A DNA stretch of 64,000 nucleotides from Liolophura sinensis (GCF_032854445.1 NC_088295.1:43139385-43203384); one strand, 5' to 3'. Positions 48,701 to 58,238 are shown, numbered from the stretch's first letter. The notes: generated from the sequence alone by a model not told the origin. Numbers and translations: made by a program.

Positions 48701-51007
48701 ACTGTAGCACTTAGTACTTATCCAGAGAGAGTCAATACTAACATCATGTGTGACAGGTCTGTTTAATCGTTAAGACAATTTAACAATGAAAGAGTCTATT
48801 ATATCCTGTGGTCTAAGGAGATGACCAGCTGCTGTTCTGGTATTTTCTTAAACTGCACGGACAGGACATTCTTTGCGGTCACACAGCCATTCACAGCATG
48901 ACTAGTTAATGAGATTCACTGCCACAATTTTGTATGTACATGTACAGTATAGCTTTAAAAGTAGTAAAAACTGACTTCGACAGAGTAACATATTGTGGTA
49001 CAATGTCCGCACACAAGTCTCTCACACGTCTTTTTTTTCTCTTTCTATTAATAACACAGTGATTCATGAAATAAATCCAATGTTCACACTATACACAACT
49101 GTAAATGCTCTGCATACCTCGGTCCACAGCAGTGGTCAAAACTATCCTAAAGTTATGTGGTCACAATGCTTTGGAATTTTCAACATGACCTATAAAAGCC
49201 AAAGTAAAGTTCCCAAACAACGACTGAACCTAAAAAATCATCTGCCATCTGGAAAGAGCATGGAAAGGTAACAAAAAAGGGAATTACCTGGACCTAGATA
49301 TTATATAGTATGTAAATCTTGGCAGAATATAGAGAAACCTTTAAACTGTAAGTCTAAGTTAGTCGGAATGAGGAAATTTTTATTATAGGCAATATATAAC
49401 AAGTTTAATAGTGTAGAAGAGGTAGACGGAGAGGTGGGCATGATCTCTTTGACAGAAGTGCAATTTTGACAACTAAATCTTTTTGGAATAAAAATCATAA
49501 TAATGATGTAGGATAGAGTATTGAATTACATTGAAAGATATTTTTCCTCGGCTTGTTTCTTCACTTCCTGCTTATTACACAGTCTGTTGCCTGTTCATGT
49601 TTATCTTTTATGTTTTAACTGGTTAGGCCATTGTAAAAATGTTTGCTGGGCATAACCCAATCCTTAGATAGAAAATTCTTTAACTATCCTTAATTTTTTT
49701 CTGCCATAGTGGGTTATTCCCACACAAATTTACAATGCAAAATTAACTACGGGGTTTTATGTTTACATGTAGGTACTCACTAATGTTGGCTATCACTGAA
49801 TGTCATGATATACGCATAGTCCGTTGGCAGTATAATACACTGCTTTGTAAAGTTTCTTTCATGTGCAAACAGTTTCAGGATTAAGACAACACAACAAATC
49901 ATGCAGAAAGTGAAAATTTCTTCCAAAATGTAGACATGTAGAATTGAACAGGTTTATACATTTTGGGTGAATAAATAGCACCACATGTGACAGCTTGCAA
50001 CACAAACCAACACTTGAAACAATAAATAATACTAAACCCCATATGGTTTCTTGTGCTCATATTTAGTTGGTCCAATACATCCTTTTTTTTTTACGACAAC
50101 TTTTTTCAGAACATAACACATAGTATATGCGAAAATATGACCAGATGTGAAAGGCTGAGGGCTACAGACCAACACCTGTCTTTGAGTTCTTTTTTTTAAC
50201 GAAAGACAAAAAGAACCACTGAAGAGAATACTAAAACTTTCCTATGGAAATTCTTCCATGACAACCTCTAGGCACTGAGTCACTTTCAATTACTCACTAA
50301 AGCAGAATACATTCTTACTCACTGTTAAATTTATCAGAGTTTTATTTCTACACTTGTCATCCTCAGTTTTAATACACAGTAAATGCACAGTAAATACAGG
50401 ACTACAAACTGGAAAAGTGAGCACCATATTCATTTATTCATTGACAGTTTTTTTAATACGACTTCAAACAGTCATATTTTGTTAAAACTTGCCAAAGAAT
50501 TGTCTACTTTCATGTGTAATGAAATATTAACCCAGTTTATTACCATAAGACAAGAAATTTGACATCTTCACCGCACAGAACTATGCCATGAGTATGAGAT
50601 AGTGGATACTGGTTGTCCTGTGCTCTCGTTTAGTTGATTCAGCTAAAGCGTGAGCGAAGGGATGAGTGATTTTCTACACTTCGGGTGACATTCACGCTTC
50701 AAAAACACTGGTCTTACTACGAATACTAATTAGTTACGGGCAGTAGCATTGATATCACACACAACTTTTTGACAATATGTAAACACCAGCTGACATTTGA
50801 TGCGGCATCGTGCAATCCTCTAGAATAAAAATTCAGCTGGCAGGTTTGCGATTGTCTGCAAGGCCACTACGGGAGCCATTTTGTTTAGCACTCGCATCAA
50901 ACTAACGTATCAAACTTAGGTATAAATGTGGTATAAAACCCAGTCTTACCGTTGAAAACAACCAAACCAACAACAAGTATGGTCAGCAAACTGTCCTTTC
51001 CATCCAT
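36661..51007 (-). CDS. Three-Ig transmembrane receptor with ITIM and ITSM tail (gene span)
   Basis: Proposed coding exons in transcript order: 51007-50950 signal peptide; 44553-44161 V-like Ig; 43187-42858 C2-like Ig; 41806-41483 C2/I-like Ig; 40020-39913 Thr/Pro stalk; 38257-38141 TM; 37478-37457 microexon; 37243-37169 tail exon (tentative); 36792-36661 last exon. Junctions from the signal exon through the TM exon are all phase 1, the usual Ig-module arrangement. The last exon carries LEYADL (ITIM, L-x-Y-x-x-L) and TNYAEV (ITSM, T-x-Y-x-x-V) with tyrosines 24 residues apart. In vertebrates such tails recruit SH2 phosphatases or adaptors to inhibit signalling; an inhibitory immune or self-recognition role here is inference. 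The join of the tail exons is unresolved. Confidence 0.75.
37087..37243 (-). CDS. Tail exon, boundary uncertain (possible short-tail stop)
   Basis: Acceptor TGTTTACAG precedes 37243. Entered in phase 2 from the 22-nt exon it reads NMDIPKVVVHPHMVSTPDKF and continues DKYNKYANTVQLDTIHLYS to TAA at 37089-37087. The best-looking donor, CAA then GTATGC after 37169, leaves phase 2 and does not match the last exon, which needs phase 0; no good phase-0 donor is visible. Either a small exon is missed, a weak donor is used, or this exon ends a short-tail isoform without ITIM/ITSM. Confidence 0.45.
37457..37478 (-). CDS. 22-nt microexon of receptor tail
   Basis: Minus strand acceptor TTATCTTTTCAG before 37478 and perfect donor GTAAGT after 37457. 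It completes Glu from the phase-1 base of the TM exon, then PSDKPR and two bases (phase 2). Both splice signals are strong and the frame is open, but an exon this short rests on splice sites alone. Confidence 0.55.
38141..38257 (-). CDS. Exon: receptor transmembrane helix
   Basis: Minus strand acceptor ATTTTGCTAG before 38257, donor GTGAGA after 38141, phase 1 both sides, 39 codons. The peptide has a small-residue face (GVIGGAVGGALAAV), then a run of seven isoleucines, VCVV, and the basic stop-transfer KRNKNNKER. The GG-x-x-GG pattern could favour helix packing. The isoleucines are written by ATC/ATT triplets, a short microsatellite-like stretch. Confidence 0.88.
38833..39174 (-). mobile_element. 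tRNA-derived SINE, second family, full length
   Basis: Flanked by the perfect 12-bp direct repeat TTTATTCACAGA at 38821-38832 and 39175-39186. On the minus strand it starts GCCGGCCCCAGTAACACAGT with an A-box-like CAGTTGGTAGAGCGT, runs 342 bp and ends CGTTAAACCCCAAGCACTCG. Both head and tail differ from the family at 56643. It lies in the intron between the stalk and TM exons. Confidence 0.85.
39913..40020 (-). CDS. Exon: Thr/Pro-rich stalk
   Basis: Minus strand acceptor CAATTGCAG before 40020, donor GTAAGG after 39913, phase 1 both sides, 36 codons. It reads SIPTIPPTEPTAASPSGG and ends GKTTTTSKTGETKET. The Thr/Ser/Pro composition fits an extended, probably O-glycosylated stalk between the last Ig domain and the membrane. 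Confidence 0.85.
40236..40880. repeat. 28-bp minisatellite
   Basis: The unit ATGACCATATGTATAACTGG plus GAAAGAAA repeats about 22 times, nearly perfect in the centre (about 40300-40630) and decaying toward 40880. Because 28 is one more than a multiple of three and the unit has no stop, all three minus-strand frames stay open for more than 130 codons. It sits in the intron between the third Ig exon and the stalk exon; I judge the open frames to be a by-product. Confidence 0.92.
40881..41482 (-). other. Intron remainder, receptor
   Basis: AT-rich, no coding sequence or element recognised. Confidence 0.55.
41483..41806 (-). CDS. Exon: third Ig domain of receptor
   Basis: Minus strand acceptor ATCCTGGCAG before 41806, donor GTGAGT after 41483, 108 codons, phase 1. 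Core motifs: VDLSCETRSNPPALYEWSY (first Cys, then Trp), RFRLDSISLQKSGEYRCTVTN (second Cys in the S-G-x-Y-x-C-x-V-x-N motif). This is a C2/I-type Ig fold. N-glycosylation sequons occur at NDT and NVT, and near the end at NVS. Confidence 0.9.
41807..42857 (-). other. Intron between Ig2 and Ig3 exons
   Basis: About 1 kb with no coding sequence or repeat recognised. Confidence 0.6.
42858..43187 (-). CDS. Exon: second Ig domain of receptor
   Basis: Minus strand acceptor ATAATTTTCAG before 43187, donor GTAAGT after 42858, 110 codons, phase 1. Key stretches are VQFTCTGNVGLPAGSLQLYL, with the first Cys and the NVG-x-P-x-G turn of CD80-like C2 domains, and DDARSRVGCRVLQTY with the closing Cys. An extra Cys lies between them (NGCTF). 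The usual core Trp is replaced by Leu. Confidence 0.87.
43188..44160 (-). other. Intron between Ig1 and Ig2 exons
   Basis: Holds a short SINE central-domain fragment in minus orientation (43949-43992, GTGGGAGGAGAATGAGGAGA) and a 27-base A run near 44028-44052. Otherwise nothing recognised. Confidence 0.55.
44161..44553 (-). CDS. Exon: first (V-like) Ig domain of receptor
   Basis: Minus strand acceptor GTTTTCTTTTCAG before 44553, donor GTAATA after 44161, 131 codons, phase 1. First Cys in LMVDCVFTY, core aromatic in VRKVHFYRKR (Phe where V domains have Trp), second Cys in DKAEYRCMYFVG. The Cys-Cys spacing of 78 residues is long, V-type. Sequons: NIT, NDT and NRT. This distal domain is the likely ligand-binding one. 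Its duplicate is at 55902-56294, 33 of 131 residues different. Confidence 0.9.
44554..46483 (-). other. First intron of receptor, distal part
   Basis: The first 170 bases or so (44554-44723) are almost identical to 56295-56463 beside the duplicate exon, then similarity stops abruptly. A faint SINE-like stretch lies near 44977-45060. A roughly 30-bp direct duplication (GATCATCAAGTTATCATTAT) occurs at about 45665-45717. Confidence 0.6.
46484..47423 (+). pseudogene. Ty3/Gypsy-type retrotransposon fossil (reverse transcriptase)
   Basis: Two adjoining open stretches in different frames: 46484-46813 and 46836-47423. The first ends with the pre-RT pattern (VYPSDKREVLRQLNNLLAQG). The second has RT signatures RFCADFRVLNSQTPKIWYNIP, SSIDLSSGFFKMPIS and VFCYLDNILLF. 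The catalytic Y-x-D-D box reads YLDN, so the second Asp is lost. With the frameshift, a stop, missing protease, RNase H and integrase, and no LTRs seen, the copy is dead. It lies antisense in the receptor's first intron. Confidence 0.82.
47424..50949 (-). other. First intron of receptor, proximal part
   Basis: No exon recognised. Contains a short GA run near 47797-47810 and an A run at 48235-48252. No LTR matching the 46.5-kb fossil was seen by eye. Confidence 0.5.
50950..51007 (-). CDS. First coding exon: receptor signal peptide
   Basis: ATG at 51007-51005 on the minus strand opens MDGKDSLLTILVVGLVVFN, a short charged start followed by a hydrophobic core, and ends with one base before donor GTAAGA (phase 1). 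Exactly 58 nt, the same length as the signal exon of the neighbouring duplicate at 57201-57258. The start is chosen because it gives a good signal peptide. Confidence 0.88.
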
Positions 51008-54000
51008 AACGAAATCGTTTTCGGAGAAAAACTCCTAAAAAGTGGTTTAAGGTGGTTGACCTACTTAATCCTAGCCTAGACTTCGGCTTCTAGTTGACTC
51101 ACTTCCTCCTATCCCGAGATGCTTTGCGCGATTGTCCTCAGTTGACTGACAGGTGCCACTCCCCTTTGAATGCTGGCATGTCATGTCGACACAGCTGAAA
51201 CACGATAACGTCCGTGTTCAGTCGATATTCATCGGCCTCCATCCTTGAATGTGACTCACTGATCGCGCGTGTTACTCCTAAGACAGTTGTTTCAATGCAT
51301 CATGTCATATTTATGGATCGTCACAACATGCATGCAAAAGTTTGTTCATTGTGGCCTTGAAATGATGGGTTTACAGAATATTTTTTTTTTTGTAATTTTC
51401 GTTCAGAAGGCTTACATTATTACAATAAATCTCATATAATTTAGGCCTGCTGAACAAACTGTTTCAGGAGTGTAATTAGTTGATGAAAAATCATGAAATA
51501 TGAGAGTTACGGTGTAAATCATATGTATACAATTTTTGTTCTGTTTTTTTTTTTGGATTTATGTTTGTTTTTTTGTTTTTTGGTATTCTTTTTTTTTTCG
51601 TAAACTGGAGCAGCAAGGTGATTAGTAAGTGAAAAATTCGATGAAATTAAATGTGATTTACCCCATTCAATCAGCATTGCCATTTCCCTGGTTAAATTCG
51701 TATTAATAAATACAAAATTGTATAAAACTTTTGTACTTTTGTGCGCAAACGATTATTCATATATATGGCATATTTATGTTAAACATTTAACATAAAGCTG
51801 AAGCAATGTCAAGCTTTTGTCTTTGAAATATACCGGGAACGTGTTTATTAGCGGTGAGAAGGGGGGTGTATTTAGAAATAACTTATTCACACTGGACTAT
51901 TTCTTTCTAGAGTGGAACTCGCGTTCTCGCCGAGTGTGTTGACTTGTTACACGTATATAAACCATCAACATGTCTTCTACAGTGTAACATTCATAAAAAG
52001 GTTATAGGCCTATTTATGTAAAAATACTGAAAAAAGGGTATGATAAAAAGTAATAATAATTAAACGCAAAAAAGGAAAGTAAGAAACACAAAGGATAAAG
52101 AATATATAATAGCCTATATTTAGGGTAAATGTTAAGAATAAATTAATGTTTCTTGCGCTATATCATTCCGTACCGGGGTGTGAGCATTGACTCGCTTTGG
52201 GATACCAAATGATTCACGAATTATAGATCCTCTACACAGTTATTTATGCGCAATATGGCTGAAAATGGTTTTATTTGCATTTGAAAGTAACATGCTTGTA
52301 TTTTGCAAGCTGCTTGTAATAGCATATATTATACAGTGGATCGATTTCCTCGTCAGAGGTTTATATATTTACCGTCTTTTGCCTGGACAGACGCTTGTAC
52401 GTGTATATTTCATGGTTAGGTCTGAGAGGAAGAATTAAGTTATAGAAGTGCACCCTTTGCCACTTTGTTGGCATAACAGGCTTCTTAAAACCGAAAAAGA
52501 AATCCCACGCATGCATGCATCAAATAATCATATGAGTTTAAGGCAAAGAAATTTAAATTTTTCTGAGTAAAATGGTTTTAAAACTCCAGATTCTACGTGT
52601 GTTTGTAGTGACCGAGAGGGTATTAGTGGTGCCATATCTATATTTTTGAATGCATGGAAATATCTGGATTCAAGGCCCAAGGCGAATGTATACATCATTC
52701 AATACATGTACATGTGTATGCATTTTAATTGATGAAACCTAGTAGTCTATATGTTTGTTAGGTGGCAAAAATCTGATGTGGTGTTACTGGTCCCAATATT
52801 GTCAGAAAAGGTCACATAAGAATTCAAACTTTTCAAGTGCATTTTACTGGGTTGAAAAAATTGTCTTTCATCTGATATACACTTTACGTTAGTGTTTTCT
52901 TTGCCTTTTAACATGCAGTTATATCTTCGATGACGCTATATGATACTTATATTATAAATCACGTGACGCCATCTTACTATCTCTTTACACAGGCACACAT
53001 ATGCTCTTCAACGATCGATTTACACTGTCAAATATCGATTTGGTTTAGAATGGTAAATATGAAGCACTGAAATGGGAAGACACATGAGCTCGCTTGGTGG
53101 CTGTCTTTACCATGTGGTGCATAATTAAGGGGTGCTTGACGCGCAGGGGGAAAGGGCGAATGTGACATTTAATACACGCTTTAGGATCAGAGAAAAGTCA
53201 TTTCTGCATTTAATTCAGTGGAAAAATTTATAGAAAAAAGTGTAGGTGTTTTCAAACGTAGTTTTAATGGTCTTCTACTTTATAATGGTTTTCGGAAAAT
53301 CATGTCATGTATGGATATATAGTGTCCACAGTGAAATACTTAGGAAGGGTGGGTATATAGGGTGCATGGTGCTTACAGAGGAATTAATTGGCCAACTCGG
53401 TTTGTTTGATGTGCTGCTTTATTTTGTGTTATACACACCTTTTTCTACGCAAGAAACCTGCTTTACAGCATATATGTGTTAAAATCTCCGTTGACTCCTG
53501 AATATCGCAGAACTTTTGTTCCAATGATGTTAAATCTATATCTAATTACGGTGACAAAGTTAGCCTACTGTATGGGTTAGGGTATCGTTCTCCAACAGGG
53601 CTTTTACACCCATTACACGTGTCTCTCTGTGCAATTGAGCGTATTGTGTGCATTGTAGGAGCCTCGCCCTTTGATTTGTTTATAATGTGTTGCTTGTACC
53701 CCTGTAGCCCATGTATGTATACCTATCATTATAGAATGGTTGCTTGGTTTTTTCAACTCATGTATAATCTTATTTAAATATGCCCCTCATGACTGAGAGA
53801 GGAGGGGAGTGTATATAATAACCCCTTTTCCCCTGGGTCCTTGGGTTTGATTTGTTTGTATATTTTAAACCTACCCAGAGGAGAATCATGAAACTCAAAG
53901 GGTACACTGAGCACGCGAGGCTTCAGGTGAAGCACGAAAACCAGCCAGAGCAGAAGTTTTGTATATGTAATGAATAGTACAATTTTGCAGTTTTACTGTG

Positions 54001-55901
54001 TTGAATCTCCGATTATCTTCGAAAACTAGCCCGATTTGTGCTAAAGTTAGATAAAGTTATATATTTAATAACTTCTTTCTTAATGGTCGTTGTTTTCCAA
54101 GCTGTGACTACTCCAATTGATCATTATGTCTTAAGACGAGGTGCCACAATATTTGGCCTAATTATGATGGACGATTTGTGCCAAGCGACCAACACATCAA
54201 GCTTATGTATGACTGGACTCAACTAGCTAGGAGTCCAATCTCTCTCGATCCCCAAATTACGTCACAAGCAGACATGTCTCTCTATAAGCACGTGTGGGAT
54301 GGACTGTGTGTCATGCACATATCGGAAAGAATCAGACAGTAACTTAAATATATATGTTTTCATCGTATGAACAAGGAATATTACTTATCAAAGCATTAAA
54401 ATCGCATCAAAAATGCTCTGAAAATAACCATTAAAGTGGAAGAAAAACTCGGCCTCTGGATGTGATCTGATTATATAAATGTTACGAATAGCATGCTCAT
54501 ATCAAACATGTATGTATAGACAGCTTATTGTACAGTCCATCTATACTTGTAGAAAGATAACTTGCTTGTTCCAGCAAACCATTCTGTAACGCCTAACCTT
54601 ATAGGTAGTTTGTTTAGTTGTTTGATGGAGAGTTAACTGTCGGTGTCAACATTATGTTCCTCACTGGAATACCATGTGGAAGACACCAGACATGGCACCC
54701 TACAACATTTGGCCTATTTCATTACGATGAATAATTATAGGGCCATGCCACCAAAACATCGATATTATGTGACCCCACTTAGTTAAGATTTAACCCCTAG
54801 CGCCAGTCTCATTGTCTTGACAGGGCGCTGTAGATTACTCTGGATTTGCTTGCCATTTTGCTGTATATTTGCAGAACGCATGTATGGGTTTTTTTATGAT
54901 AACCATATATATAGCTCATGCATGACGTCTCATTTTAAAATGTTGGAAATCAATTCAATGACTTGTTCGTGTATGGTGACTTGTTTAGTCATGAAGCAAA
55001 CAAAACATATATGCATAGGCCTTAAAGGTTTAATTGCTGTATATATATTTTTTTTATTTCACGCCGTGCAAAATCTGATAAACAGTATACCAGGCACTCG
55101 AGCAGCGTCGTCCTTGTTTTCATGCATTTTAACTGTTCAGTCGTCGCATACATGTCGGGATTTCTCAACAGTCTCCTGGCGCCGTACAGGAACCTTCAAA
55201 AGAAATGGAATGACAAGTACCTCTTACAGTTTAAAGACACAGTGAATGTCTGCATCTTTTCGTTCAAGCAGCATTAACTGGTGTATGCATGCCATATATA
55301 CTAGTATATAACTTTAATTTAATCCTCCATATCATCATATTGCTGCTACTTTCACTATATGCCAAAACCGCAACCCCGACTAAAATCGCCATCACATATA
55401 GGCCCTACACGTCTAAAATCTTCAACGACACTCATGTGACCGTTTGCGCAATCTGACATTACTTGGAGGCCACGTGTCTTCCACAAGTATATGGTGCGCG
55501 TTTTTGTGCGTCACACGTTGGACAGTTCGTCACTATAACTTGATGGTGGCCGTTTTATGCGACAGGCAGTCTGGTTTCCTTCACACAACCGAATGCCATC
55601 TTATAAGTGAAACAGTGCTGTTAAACAATAATCAAATAAATAAATAAACAGTAAAATAGTGTTTTACGCCTTTGTGTAAGAATTCGCCTAAGCTTATATA
55701 TATATCTAATTGTAAAGGTTGAAAAAAAAAAATATATATATATATATATAGGTTCTATCCGTCAAAAATACGTGTTTTCCGTAACTGCACGTCAATTAAA
55801 TGACGGCAAAGACATACTCAAAGTAAAGTACATATACATTGTATATATGTCCGCCACATACAAGTATTATAGTTTAAAATTAAACTGTCACCATTGTTTA
55901 C
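51008..55901. other. Region between receptor and its partial duplicate
   Basis: Upstream of the receptor start (51008-51300) is somewhat GC-richer and likely holds its promoter and 5' UTR; no TATA box is clear. A relic of the TTAA MITE lies at about 52795-52907. No Ig2, Ig3, stalk, TM or tail exon for the duplicate was found. AT dinucleotide run at 55731-55750. Confidence 0.6.
52795..52907. mobile_element. Relic of the TTAA MITE (one arm)
   Basis: CTTTCATCTGATATACACTT followed by GTGTTTTCTTTGCCTT and TTAA matches the right arm of the MITE at 32377-32789 (CTTTCGTCTGATATATACTT, then GTGGTCTTTCCCT, TTAA). The other arm is not recognisable. Confidence 0.5.
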
Positions 55902-56294
55902 CTGGCATTTCCAATGCTTTGGCATCACTGAATATCGCGTATTCGGAGTCACGATTTCCAACACGGTACATACATCTGTACTCTGCTTTGTCTCCACATT
56001 CAAGACTACGTATGGTGATACGAAAAGAGGTTCTGTTCAGCATAGTAAAGTTGGAGCGACTTTGCAGAGCGGTATCATTCCAGCGATAAGTGGGACTAGC
56101 TTGAGTGTCAGCATTGGCTATTTCTAAAAAGTTCGGATCATTTTGCCTTTTGCGATAGAAATGGACCTTGCGTACTATGGAGACGGCATCAGCGTAGGTA
56201 AACCCGCAGTCCAGTTTGAACTCCGAACCCAGATGGCCATTGTTCGCAGGTATCAAGTTTATGTTTGTGAATCCTTGACCTGTGACTGTTGTAA
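55902..56294 (-). CDS. Exon: duplicated V-like Ig domain
   Basis: Minus strand acceptor CTTTACAG before 56294, donor GTAAAC after 55902, 131 codons. Cysteines (KLDCGFTY and AEYRCMYRVG) and the core are kept relative to the receptor's Ig1. By my count 33 residues and about 71 nucleotides differ. Glycosylation also shifts: the NIT near the N-terminus becomes NIN, and an NFT sequon is gained in SNFTMLNRT. Confidence 0.88.
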
Positions 56295-57258
56295 CTGTAA
56301 AGAAAACAGAATAAAAATATTGGAAATGTTCATACACATGTAAGGTTTTCAGTCTTCAAATAAAACTTTTGCGTAAAAATGGCTTTAAACGTAAGGAATA
56401 AGGAAACAGACTGTGAAAGGTATCAAGACATCTAACTGGGGAAGAACAGTAGCACTTATGAGGTGCCCTGAAAAATCACACCAGCTCATCTCAAAACTTC
56501 ATTTCCAGGTACATCTAAAGCTAGAGCTATAATTACATATTGTGGTTCATATATGTGACAAACTTACGTACTGTTTTATAACTGAAATGTTTTATACATA
56601 TACAACTTTAGTAATTTTAAATCCTATTTATAGTTCTGACAGGGGGCCTCCTTGGCTCAGTTGGTTAGCGTGCTAACGCAGCGTAATGACCCAGGAGTCT
56701 CTCACCAATGCGGTCGCTGTGAGTTCAAGTCCAGCTCATGCTTTCTTCCTCTCCGGCCGTACGTGGGAAGGTCTGCCAGCAAACTGCGGATGGTCGTGGG
56801 TTTCCCCCAGGCTCCACCCACCAAAATGCTGACCGCCGTCGTATAGGTGAAATATTCTCGAGTGCGGCGTAAAACACCAATCAAATAAAATAAAAATAAA
56901 TAAATCGTTCTGACAGTGGCGGAGGAGGGAAAAAATTTATAGTGCATGTCAGGTTAACATTTTTCTGAAATGTTTCCTGAATTTTAGAAATTTAACACCT
57001 TTCAAAGTACTTACAAAATGTTTGTAAAGCGAACATTTTTAAGTGATGTTTAAATGATGAACATTACAAAAATTATAAACCGGGGGATCAAATAGATCTG
57101 TCCAACAGCACTTTTGCAAGATTCAAAGAATAACAGGTCATCATGCACAGTCATAGAATAAAAATCCATTGATCAAAGTTATCAATATCATACAGCTTAC
57201 CATTCAATGCCGCCAAGGTAGCGATGACCAGAGCGAGAAGGCTACCGCTTCTAGACAT
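55902..57258 (-). CDS. Partial duplicate of receptor: signal peptide plus one V-like Ig domain (gene span)
   Basis: Exons 57258-57201 (signal peptide) and 56294-55902 (Ig domain) match the first two exons of the receptor in order, phase and exact length (58 and 393 nt). No further exons lie before the receptor begins at 51007. Two outcomes are possible. If the donor GTAAAC after 55902 is not used, translation continues GKQW to a stop at 55890-55888, giving a secreted one-Ig protein. If used, phase 1 allows splicing to the receptor's Ig2 exon at 43187, making an alternative N-terminus. A TATA-like sequence upstream suggests its own promoter. A dying duplicate is the third option, but the frame is intact and the splice sites are kept. 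Confidence 0.75.
56295..57200 (-). other. Intron of the partial duplicate
   Basis: Bases 56295-56463 are the duplicated copy of the receptor's intron sequence. The rest holds the full-length SINE at 56643-56906 and no other recognised element. Confidence 0.7.
56643..56906 (+). mobile_element. tRNA-derived SINE, V-SINE-like, full length and young
   Basis: Perfect 10-bp target duplication GTTCTGACAG at 56633-56642 and 56907-56916. Head GGGGCCTCCTTGGCTCAGTT with A-box at about 56653-56664 and B-box GTTCAAGTCC at 56723-56732; central domain TCCGGCCGTACGTGGGAAGG; tail ending in AAATAAATAAATC. It is the best-preserved copy of the family in the window. Confidence 0.9.
57201..57258 (-). CDS. Exon: signal peptide of the partial duplicate
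   Basis: ATG at 57258-57256 on the minus strand. MSRSGSLLALVIATLAALN has a basic start and a hydrophobic core, and one base remains before donor GTAAGC (phase 1). The receptor's signal exon ends VVFN with the same phase and length, so the two are probably homologous though diverged. Confidence 0.85.
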
Positions 57259-57320
57259 TGTGAATATACGTTGTCAGTGTTGCGTATACTGTGTCGCGAA
57301 CCGGCTCCGCAGTTCATGAA

Positions 57321-57332
57321 AATATATATAGG
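57321..57332 (-). promoter_or_regulatory. TATA-like box of the partial duplicate
   Basis: On the minus strand CCTATATATATT lies about 65-70 nt before the ATG at 57258. With a usual 25-30 nt offset this predicts a start site near 57295 and a short 5' UTR of about 40 nt. The placement is apt; use is not shown. Confidence 0.5.
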
Positions 57333-57724
57333 CACCTACGTTACCCTTAACGTCATAAACTTAAAGCTGGATAAATACTGAAGCTGGAACAGCTGTCGTT
57401 GACAGAGTCATAAAATATCGCTCGAGGTATGTTGAATGTTTGAAATCAGTTGTAGCAAGGGAGCTTAACCCTTGCATGCTTGATGGTGATTAAAGGGAAC
57501 GTACATATTCTTGCGACCAGGTCGTCTTACCGAGTGTCTTTCAATCGCGACGACAGATGTGTTAAAAGTTCAAGTCTGGTCTTGGCTAGGGAAATTGTAT
57601 GCTTTACTCTAACTGCTTGTGTGACCTTGGAGATAATAAGTGTATAATGTCGGCTGAAGATCCATTTGTCTTCCACTGTGCAATATGGTGTGCATATTTG
57701 TGTCTGTGGGGAAGTTTTTTGTAA

Positions 57725-57835
57725 CTTGTCAAGGGGCCGTGGTTTTAATCCGGTTTCCTCCATCCATAAAACTGACCACCATAGTATAAGTGAAAAATAC
57801 TTGAGTATGACGTTAAACAGCATGTAATCAAACAG
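57725..57835 (+). mobile_element. SINE fragment
   Basis: Matches the central and tail parts of the 56643 family: CGTGGTTTTAATCCGGTTTC, CATAGTATAAGTGAAAAATA, CTTGAGTATGACGTTAAACA. Diverged, with ends approximate. Confidence 0.65.
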
Positions 57836-58026
57836 AAAACATATACATTAAGCCAGTGAATATTACGTATATAGTAACAGTAAGTCTTCAGTTATGGCAC
57901 AAGAACAAAATGAGAAAAAGAGGGCGAATGTGCATCTTACAGACTTAGGTTTAAAACATTGGCATTTATTGGACACTGGCAACAGCCAAGTATACATCTA
58001 TATAACAATGTTAAACAGGACTACAG

Positions 58027-58238
58027 CGCAATGACCCAGAAGCCTCTCACCAATGCAATCGCTGACTTCAAGGCCCTCTCATGTTGGCTTCCTCTCCGGC
58101 CACACGTGGGAAGGTTTGCCATTAACCTAAAGGTTTCCCCAAGGCTATCCCCAAGAACCATAATGCTGGCCGCCTTCGTATAAGTGAAATGTTCTTGAGT
58201 ACGTCATAGAATACCGTCAAATAAATAAATCAATAAAA
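58027..58238 (+). mobile_element. 5'-truncated SINE with target duplication
   Basis: Perfect 10-bp direct repeat AGGACTACAG at 58017-58026 and 58239-58248. The copy starts at CGCAATGACCCAGAAGCCTC, inside the tRNA-like head beyond the A-box, and keeps the central domain and the AAATAAATAAATCAATAAA tail. The duplication shows truncation happened at insertion. Confidence 0.85.

Noticed and set aside
54817-55245. 142-codon plus-strand open frame between the receptor and its duplicate
   Set aside because: No recognisable domain or signal; codon pattern looks random. I also looked here for missing Ig2/Ig3/TM exons of the duplicate and found none.
55888-56003. Opposite- and other-frame open stretches over the duplicated Ig exon
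   Set aside because: Shadows of the real minus-strand frame, which has conserved cysteines, splice sites and a paralog.
56653-56732. A tRNA gene (A- and B-box present)
   Set aside because: The boxes belong to the tRNA-like head of a SINE with target duplications and an A-rich tail; no mature tRNA cloverleaf is preserved.
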